Shown here piece after piece: positions 1-4,886 of a DNA stretch of 9,536 nt (position 1 is the stretch's first letter; each line of letters starts with the position of its first letter). The stretch is taken from contig JBBIOZ010000063.1 of assembly GCA_037443105.1 (NCBI GenBank), positions 1-9,536 on the forward strand. The letters are read 5' to 3'. The notes beneath the pieces were generated by a model. That model worked only from the letters and a program-made list of their open reading frames with translations. It ran no database searches and had not been told where the DNA came from. The stretch comes from JAWCLZ01 sp037443105 (GTDB lineage Archaea; Halobacteriota; JAWCLZ01). The translations under genes and the position numbers were made by a program.

Positions 1-207
1 AAACCCCTAGAGAAACACGTTGCCTTGGATGAAGAACTCAAAGACTTTCTTTCACTTATATCCCCCTATTATTTCATCACGCGATATCCAGATATCGCGA
101 TGGGCCTGCCTGGTGAATTGATAACGAAGAGCTTTGCGATGGAGTGCTTAACTAAGACCAAGAGGGTTTTCGAATGCTTTCAGAAATTTATATCCAGAGA
201 AAAGTAA
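1..207 (+). CDS. HEPN-domain protein, C-terminal fragment (5' end outside window)
   Basis: The reading frame is open from base 1 to the TAG-free end at the stop at 205-207, so 68 residues of the C-terminal part are visible and the true start lies upstream; the TTG at 25 is unlikely to be the start. The segment SPYYFITRYPD followed by a helix with regularly spaced hydrophobics is typical of HEPN proteins of the type paired with minimal nucleotidyltransferases (COG2250-like). Such HEPN proteins are commonly RNases that act as toxins, or inactive relatives. The catalytic RX4-6H motif cannot be judged because most of the domain is missing; only one His (residue 6 of the fragment) is seen before the conserved tail. 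The 34-nt overlap with the next gene, a nucleotidyltransferase, supports the pairing. Family assignment is fairly sure; toxicity is inferred. Confidence 0.7.
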   Translation, partial: KPLEKHVALDEELKDFLSLISPYYFITRYPDIAMGLPGELITKSFAMECLTKTKRVFECFQKFISREK

Positions 208-494
208 AGCAGTATCTGAAGAGTTTGCCCATTAAAATTGACTTTGCAGTATTATTCGGCTCAACCGTTTACGGTGATAGGTTAAGGGATAGCGATATAG
301 ATCTGATAGTGGTTTCAGAGGATTTTAAGGGCATGCCATTTGAAAAGAGAGTTTTAATTCTTCAAAAATACTGGAGACATAGCGTAATGATCGAAGCCTT
401 TGGTTTCACAAAAGATGAACTTGAAAGGCTTAATAAAAGCATTGTTGTACAAGAAGCCCTAGAACGAGGGAAAAAAATACTCGTGAAAAGGTAA
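174..494 (+). CDS. Minimal nucleotidyltransferase (MNT), probable antitoxin partner of HEPN protein
   Basis: This 106-residue protein has the nucleotidyltransferase signature: G29-S30 in the loop after the first strand, then D41 and D43 (SDIDL). Glu74 in MIEAF is placed to be the third metal-binding carboxylate. The length is normal for single-domain MNT proteins. Known MNT partners of HEPN toxins (MntA/HepT type) neutralise the toxin by adding AMP to a Tyr near its active site; that this one does so is inference. The ATG lies inside the upstream HEPN gene, with a 34-nt overlap that suggests translational coupling. HEPN first and MNT second is one of the common orders for this pair. All active-site residues are present, so it is probably an active transferase. 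A housekeeping role of the pair instead of toxin-antitoxin behaviour cannot be excluded. Confidence 0.82.
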   Translation: MLSEIYIQRKVKQYLKSLPIKIDFAVLFGSTVYGDRLRDSDIDLIVVSEDFKGMPFEKRVLILQKYWRHSVMIEAFGFTKDELERLNKSIVVQEALERGKKILVKR

Positions 495-500
495 AACTGT

Positions 501-2015
501 ATGGAAATGAATTGTTATGAAAAACTTCTAGCTAGAGCTAGAGAAATAGCAATACTTCAATCAACAATATCTCTGCTGCAGTGGGACTTAGAAACCAAGA
601 TGCCTCCAAGTGGTATAAATTTGCGGAGCGAGCAATTAGCCACGCTTAGCCGAATTCAGCATAAGATTGCAACCGATCCTGAGATTGGAACTTTACTGCA
701 GCAAATCGAACATCAAACTCTAAGCGAGCTTCAAAGAAGAAATGTTTACCTGATCAAAAAAAGCTATGAAGAGCAATCTAAGCTCCCTGAGAAACTCGTG
801 CTGGAAACTGCGAAGCAAAGAGCGATTACAATTGATATCTGGAGAAAAGCTAAAGCAAGTGAAAACTTCGCGACGCTTAAACCAGAATTGGAAAGACTTT
901 TTGAATTAAGAAAACAAGCTGCTTATATCTTAATGGAAGTCAAGGGAACTGCAACTCCTTATGACGCTCTTTTAGATCTATACGAGCCGAAGGTAACCTC
1001 TAAATTTCTAAAAAAAATTTTTCAAAGCATCAAGCAAGAATTGCTCTCCATAGCTGAAAAATGCATAGCAGCGCCTAAGCAGCCAGATGCAGCTGTTCTC
1101 AAGCTGAGAATTCCAATTGATGTTCAGCGCGAGATCGCGCGGTCTCTAGCTAAGTTTTTAGAATATGATATTGAATCAAGCAAGGCCTGGGGTAGAATTG
1201 ATGAAAGTGAGCATCCCTTCACCACCGGCTATTTCGAGGACGTGCGAATCACAACACATTACCATGAGGATAAATTCACCTCCGCCATCTTCTCGATATT
1301 ACACGAAGCAGGCCACGCATTATACGAACACGGTTTAAATCCCGAATATATTTACCAACCAGTTGGAACAGCTTGCTCTTATGGCTTGCAAGAATCCCAA
1401 GCGAGATTTCTTGAAAATATAATTGGCAGGTCACGCGAATTTTGGCTATACTTTTATCCAAAGCTGAAAGAAATTGCAGGCAAGTCTTTCACAAACATAG
1501 ACTTGGAAGGCTTCCTTCACGCAATAAATCAAGTTAAGTGCTCTAAAATACGCATCGAGGCTGATGAAGTTACTTACTCCCTTCACATCATCATACGCTT
1601 TGAAATTGAACTTGATTTATTTGCTGATAAAATTAAGATATCTGAATTGCCGGAGGTTTGGAATGAGAAATACTTGGATTATCTGGGCTTGAAAATTGAA
1701 AACGATGCTGAGGGAGTAATGCAGGATATCCACTGGGCAAGTGGACACTTTGGATACTTCCCCTCCTATGCTCTAGGTAACCTTTATAGTGGGCAGATTT
1801 TAAGCAAGCTTGAAAAAGACCTGCCAGACTGGCGGGAGCAAATTGCAATGGGCAATTTTCACAGCGTGAAGAACTGGCTCATTAAAAATATCTATAGCTA
1901 TGGAAACCTTTTTGACCCGCTAGATCTTTTAAAGAAGGTCGCAGGTGAAGAGCTCTCACCTAAACACTATCTAGATTATTTAAATTATAAATATTCAAAG
2001 CTTTATGGCTATTAA
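501..2015 (+). CDS. M32 family metallocarboxypeptidase (carboxypeptidase Taq type)
   Basis: The protein has 504 residues, the usual length for peptidase family M32. These are cytosolic zinc carboxypeptidases that trim residues from peptide C-termini. The family motifs appear in order: HPF 238-240, DVRIT 247-251, the zinc-binding HEAGH 268-272, QESQ 297-300 with Glu298 as probable third zinc ligand, IRIEAD 350-355, and GVMQDIHW 405-412. The fourth motif usually reads HES/GQ, so Gln297 replaces His. No signal peptide or membrane segment is seen. The ATG at 501 is 6 nt after the MNT stop, with a weak AAGG-like element about 10 nt upstream; an alternative ATG lies at 507. The spacing suggests co-transcription with HEPN-MNT, although a peptidase has no obvious role there. 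The likely job is peptide turnover. Confidence 0.93.
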   Translation: MEMNCYEKLLARAREIAILQSTISLLQWDLETKMPPSGINLRSEQLATLSRIQHKIATDPEIGTLLQQIEHQTLSELQRRNVYLIKKSYEEQSKLPEKLVLETAKQRAITIDIWRKAKASENFATLKPELERLFELRKQAAYILMEVKGTATPYDALLDLYEPKVTSKFLKKIFQSIKQELLSIAEKCIAAPKQPDAAVLKLRIPIDVQREIARSLAKFLEYDIESSKAWGRIDESEHPFTTGYFEDVRITTHYHEDKFTSAIFSILHEAGHALYEHGLNPEYIYQPVGTACSYGLQESQARFLENIIGRSREFWLYFYPKLKEIAGKSFTNIDLEGFLHAINQVKCSKIRIEADEVTYSLHIIIRFEIELDLFADKIKISELPEVWNEKYLDYLGLKIENDAEGVMQDIHWASGHFGYFPSYALGNLYSGQILSKLEKDLPDWREQIAMGNFHSVKNWLIKNIYSYGNLFDPLDLLKKVAGEELSPKHYLDYLNYKYSKLYGY

Positions 2016-2032
2016 GCTTATATTAAAAGCTT
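1998..2032. repeat. Three AAGCTT copies at a convergent gene junction
   Basis: AAGCTT occurs at 1998-2003, 2014-2019 and 2027-2032, spanning the facing 3' ends of the M32 peptidase gene and hisH, which are 16 nt apart. Each copy is self-complementary, so the copies can pair as small stems on either strand. This could help separate the convergent transcripts, but the stems are short, no T-run follows and chance is plausible in such DNA. Confidence 0.25.
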
Positions 2033-2631
2033 CAGCACATCTCCACAAAGTTTTTGATCATCTTCAACCCAGCTATGCCGCTTTTCTCAGGGTGGAATTG
2101 AGTGCCAATGATATTATCGCGAGCAGCTATCGCTGTGAATTCAATTCCATAGTGCGCGGTTGCAACTACAAATTCTCTGGGAGCTATAGCGTAGTAGGAA
2201 TGTACAAAGTAGACATAAAGGTTTTCTAAGTCCTTGAGAAAAGCATGCTTTTGTTTGATATTCAGCTTATTCCAGCCCATGTGAGGGATTTTTAATTCAG
2301 GGCATTTGAATTTGACAACTCTACCTGGAATTAAATCAAGGCCTTTACTTAAGCCTCCTTCTTCACTCTCGGTGAATAGCATTTGCATTCCCAGGCAGAT
2401 TCCAAGCAGCGGTTTTCCACCTCTCACGCTTTCGAGTATTAAAGGCTTCAATGCAGCAATTTGCTTCATGCCGCTTTTAAACGCCCCCACTCCAGGCAGC
2501 ACGATACCGGCAGCCCTCTCAATAATTGCAGGCTCCTTTGTGATCACCACCTCTGCACCCGCATATTCAAATGCTTTCTGCGCGCTGCGTAAATTACCAA
2601 CGCCGTAGTCTACGATTGCTATCAAGCTCAT
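2032..2631 (-). CDS. hisH: Imidazole glycerol phosphate synthase, glutamine amidotransferase subunit HisH
   Basis: This is a class I glutamine amidotransferase of 199 residues, normal for HisH. It hydrolyses glutamine and passes ammonia to HisF in histidine biosynthesis. The triad is visible: nucleophile Cys79 in GICLGMQ, His180 and Glu182 in TQFHPEKS. The N-terminus IAIVDYGVGNLRS and the segments LPGVGAF, PHMGWN and YFVHSYY are HisH signatures that separate it from GuaA, CarA and PdxT. I chose the ATG at 2629-2631, which gives a standard N-terminus and has GGGTGA just upstream. The ATG at 2641-2643 adds four residues and would overlap the upstream stop. The gene directly follows the PAPS-reductase fusion gene, so it is probably its operon partner. 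No hisF or other his gene lies nearby. Confidence 0.93.
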   Translation of the reverse strand: MSLIAIVDYGVGNLRSAQKAFEYAGAEVVITKEPAIIERAAGIVLPGVGAFKSGMKQIAALKPLILESVRGGKPLLGICLGMQMLFTESEEGGLSKGLDLIPGRVVKFKCPELKIPHMGWNKLNIKQKHAFLKDLENLYVYFVHSYYAIAPREFVVATAHYGIEFTAIAARDNIIGTQFHPEKSGIAGLKMIKNFVEMC

Positions 2632-2635
2632 AGCT

Positions 2636-4510
2636 TCACCCATATTTCACCGCAGGGCAGTTTTCTATACATCTTCCGCAGTGCCTGCAGTGGTTTAATA
2701 TCTCCACTTCTTCATTTATTTTTATGGCCTTTTCACTGCAATTTGCCTCGCATATCCCGCATTTGCTGCACTTCAGCACTCTCAATATTGATTTCCTTGT
2801 TTTTTCCATAAGTTCCAAGGCAGCTTGCTTATCCTTGCTTCTAACCGTAATCGTGCCGTTTGCATAGATTGTTAAAGTAGAGTTGTTCAGCGAAAGATAC
2901 ACCACTCCCTCAGCCTTCCTAGGTACTCCAATTGCTTTGAGCATGCTGCCTACCCTCTCTAGATTGAGAGGTATGCCAAAGCCTCCCTCTGCAGATATCC
3001 CTCCATCAGCAGCGCACGGGCTGTAGCCTGAGACCATTTTAAACTCAGGCGCTCTCTGTTCTCTCTCAGCCATCTCAAAGTTTATTCCAAGTTCAGCCAT
3101 CAATTTCCGCTGCGCAGGTGGATATTTTCTCCATCTCCAGAAGCCATATTTTATCCATTCTTCAGGCAAGCTCATTTTTCTAGAGTATTCCTTTAAATAA
3201 TCCATCCATCTTTGCCATAACTCAGGGATTATTTCTTTTATCCTTTCAAATTCGGCCAGACTTGAAGCTGGACATAGCCAGCATCCAATTCTATCGAAGC
3301 CTTTTTCATAGAGTGAGTTGTACTCAGCTTTCTCACGGAATATATATAGCCAGATGTGAAGCGCCGTCCAGTTTTGAATGGGGGAAGCTGAGATTTGATT
3401 TCCAACCCAAGGGTTCTTCCAAATTCGCTGGCTTCTTGATCTTATCTCTGATTCATATTTCCTCTGACCTATGAAGGTGAGACAGCCCTCTGGATAGCTC
3501 TGCTCTATAAGCTGAGTAATTTTTGCAAGCTTGCAGACCTTGCAGCACCATCTTGCCTCTACCGATGGAGGGCCGTAATGCTCAAGATTCGCCCAAAATG
3601 CATCGCCAGCTGAGTCTTGAAGTAAGTTTAAGCCATATTTAGCTACATTGGCAAGAACATTTAACTTAGTTTCTTCGAATTCCAAGCCTGTGTCCACGAA
3701 GAGCACATCAAATCTCTCGATGGCCTTTTTAACCAGCAGCAGGGTAACAAGGCTATCTTTACCTCCTGAGTAGGAAACTGTGACAGGTCTCTTTGTATTT
3801 TGCACTACATTTTTTATAAAAGCTATTGCCTCACCTTCGTAGCTTGCAATCACTTGCTTATTCGCTTCAACTGCATCACTCCAGCTTTGTCCTCCTGGCA
3901 GAATTTTTTCCTCCTCTAAGCTGCTCCATCTTGTTTTCACAGCAATTCCTCGCTTTTTCTCAAGCATTTCCCTGCCGCTCATTCGCGCTCTGCCAACTGC
4001 TATTGGCTTATGTTCGCCGAATACAATCACTTCATCCCCTGGATTTATAGCAGAGTCCGCATCCACAACTCCTGGACCTAGCACGTTTGCACCTTTCAAT
4101 ATAGATTGAATGGCACCTTTATCCACGCTTACATATCTCCGCTTGATATTCATCCTGTAAGCAGCGCTCAATCTCGGGAGGAATACCCAGTCCAGTTTCA
4201 AAGGTTCATATCGAAGCGAGCCTATGACTTTGCCATCGAGGATTATTTCATCCATTCTATCCTCAGATGGCACCTTGTTGAGCACCACCAATTTATCGCT
4301 TGGAATCAGACTTGCGTCTCCGAAGTCTCTTTCAACGATTTTTCTTATCAAATTTAAATCAAATTCAAATGCCGGGCGCACATCGCCAGGTGGTGTGATA
4401 TCCACTTTCACAGCACTGGAGCTGCATTTACCGCATTTTTCTACGAGTAATGGTAAATTGCATTGTATGCACCAGTAAAGCTGCAGTCTGCCTAGGAATA
4501 CCTTGCTCAT
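2636..4510 (-). CDS. Zn ribbon-PUA-PAPS reductase-like-ferredoxin fusion protein
   Basis: The protein has 624 residues in several domains. Residues 14-29 form a zinc ribbon (C14, C17, C26, C29). About 126-195 resemble a PUA RNA-binding domain (GPGVVDAD, GDEVIVF). About 220-470 form the PAPS reductase/N-type ATP pyrophosphatase domain with SGGKDS at 248-253, Cys322-Cys323, and CWLC at 410-413. The CC-CxxC set matches the [4Fe-4S] site of APS reductases. The C-terminus is a two-cluster ferredoxin: C581, C584, C587, C591 and C608, C611, C614, C618. Archaea often carry such proteins, annotated as PAPS reductases. The catalytic ECG(L/I)H Cys motif of assimilatory reductases is absent, and the PUA domain and ribbon suggest RNA or a carrier as substrate, possibly sulfur transfer; that is inference. 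The ATG at 4508-4510 lacks a clear Shine-Dalgarno sequence, as expected for a short leader. hisH follows directly. Confidence 0.85.
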   Translation of the reverse strand: MSKVFLGRLQLYWCIQCNLPLLVEKCGKCSSSAVKVDITPPGDVRPAFEFDLNLIRKIVERDFGDASLIPSDKLVVLNKVPSEDRMDEIILDGKVIGSLRYEPLKLDWVFLPRLSAAYRMNIKRRYVSVDKGAIQSILKGANVLGPGVVDADSAINPGDEVIVFGEHKPIAVGRARMSGREMLEKKRGIAVKTRWSSLEEEKILPGGQSWSDAVEANKQVIASYEGEAIAFIKNVVQNTKRPVTVSYSGGKDSLVTLLLVKKAIERFDVLFVDTGLEFEETKLNVLANVAKYGLNLLQDSAGDAFWANLEHYGPPSVEARWCCKVCKLAKITQLIEQSYPEGCLTFIGQRKYESEIRSRSQRIWKNPWVGNQISASPIQNWTALHIWLYIFREKAEYNSLYEKGFDRIGCWLCPASSLAEFERIKEIIPELWQRWMDYLKEYSRKMSLPEEWIKYGFWRWRKYPPAQRKLMAELGINFEMAEREQRAPEFKMVSGYSPCAADGGISAEGGFGIPLNLERVGSMLKAIGVPRKAEGVVYLSLNNSTLTIYANGTITVRSKDKQAALELMEKTRKSILRVLKCSKCGICEANCSEKAIKINEEVEILNHCRHCGRCIENCPAVKYG

Positions 4511-4557
4511 ATTATTTTAAATTAGTTAGAGCCATTTAATAGTTTTTTTCCCATCCA

Positions 4558-4570
4558 CGTATTTAAAATA
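4558..4570 (-). promoter_or_regulatory. Possible TATA box for the PAPS reductase-like fusion gene
   Basis: Read on the minus strand, the stretch contains TTTTAAATA (complement of 4560-4568) about 50 nt before the start codon. This would place the transcript start roughly 25 nt downstream and leave a short leader, in keeping with the absence of a Shine-Dalgarno sequence. The surrounding DNA is very A+T-rich, so other TATA-like sites exist. Confidence 0.35.
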
Positions 4571-4638
4571 TTATATCAAAATTTTCTTAATGAAAAATTC
4601 AAAATTTTTTGATTCTAATCTTTATTTTAATATTAAAT

Positions 4639-4655
4639 CGAAACTTTTATATAAA
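4639..4655 (+). promoter_or_regulatory. BRE/TATA-like promoter element of the 43-codon gene
   Basis: CGAAAC at 4639-4644 resembles an archaeal B-recognition element and sits directly before TTTTATATAAA at 4645-4655, a good TATA box. Counting about 25 nt on, transcription would start near 4675-4680, leaving a leader of about 55 nt that contains the Shine-Dalgarno sequence. It is the best promoter candidate in the 4511-4733 intergenic region. The rest of that region is A+T-rich with no further gene visible. Confidence 0.55.
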
Positions 4656-4698
4656 TCATAATAACAACATCATAATAATTATCATAATAATAATGATG
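4656..4698. repeat. Three TCATAATAA direct repeats and a 31-bp imperfect palindrome (candidate operator)
   Basis: TCATAATAA begins at 4656, 4670 and 4682. The region 4668-4698 is also an imperfect palindrome centred on C4683, with CATCAT at the left end and ATGATG at the right end; 13 of 15 positions in each arm pair. It starts just after the TATA-like box and covers the expected transcription start, a position where archaeal repressors often bind. The sequence is low in complexity, so part of the symmetry may come from short triplet repeats. In RNA it could form a weak stem ahead of the ribosome binding site. Confidence 0.45.
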
Positions 4699-4720
4699 AA
4701 TTCAAAAAAAGGGATAGATA

Positions 4721-4729
4721 GGAGGTGAT
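4721..4729 (+). promoter_or_regulatory. Strong Shine-Dalgarno sequence of the micropeptide gene
   Basis: GGAGGTGAT is a full-length complement to the 3' end of archaeal 16S rRNA and ends 4 nt before the ATG at 4734 (GGAGG core 8 nt before it). It is the strongest ribosome binding site in the window. It is the main reason to accept the 43-codon frame as a real, efficiently translated gene. Confidence 0.85.
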
Positions 4730-4733
4730 AGTA

Positions 4734-4865
4734 ATGAGGGAGAGGCTTCTTTACTGGCTGAGCATTGTCAAAGATCCTAGGACCACAGCACTTTTACTCG
4801 GACTATTAATGCTAACAATCGCAACCGAAGCAGTATCAGCATATGGCACATTCCGCGGGCCATAA
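4734..4865 (+). CDS. 43-residue membrane-inserting or secreted micropeptide facing a CHAT protease gene
   Basis: This short gene has a perfect Shine-Dalgarno sequence, a TATA-like promoter and a T-rich downstream region. The product has three parts. The N-terminus (residues 1-16) is amphipathic and basic, starts MRERLLYWL and ends in KDPR. A hydrophobic core runs from about 17 to 31 (LLLGLLMLTIA). The segment AVSA (33-36) looks like a signal peptidase site and is followed by the tail YGTFRGP. It could therefore be a single-pass anchor with a very short tail, or a precursor releasing a seven-residue peptide. I recall small haloarchaeal proteins (possibly annotated DUF7503) with a similar layout, a PR motif before the hydrophobic core and a final Gly-Pro, often near CHAT genes; this is memory and unverified. 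Its stop is 21 nt from the stop of the convergent CHAT gene. Function unknown. Confidence 0.75.
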   Translation: MRERLLYWLSIVKDPRTTALLLGLLMLTIATEAVSAYGTFRGP

Positions 4866-4886
4866 AAAATATTTTTATTTTTTAAT
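4864..4886. terminator. T-rich, near-palindromic bidirectional termination region
   Basis: Between the facing stops of the micropeptide and CHAT genes lies a run of A6 followed by T5, A and T6. Archaeal RNA polymerase stops at T-runs, and here the upper strand has T-runs at about 4872-4882 while the lower strand has one opposite the A-run at 4864-4869. Both convergent transcripts could thus end here. The site is short and its efficiency is inferred. Confidence 0.5.

Noticed and set aside
2005..2229. Plus-strand frame of 74 codons opposite the hisH 3' end
   Set aside because: It is antisense to conserved hisH sequence including the catalytic His/Glu region and shows no family signature.
2636..4510. 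Annotation as an assimilatory PAPS or APS reductase
   Set aside because: The ECG(L/I)H catalytic Cys motif is not seen, and the zinc ribbon, PUA and ferredoxin parts are unlike the simple reductases; I kept a neutral name.
4656..4698. CRISPR array or insertion-sequence end repeats
   Set aside because: The units are only 9 nt, with no spacers of constant length, no transposase and no target duplication; an operator or low-complexity tract fits better.
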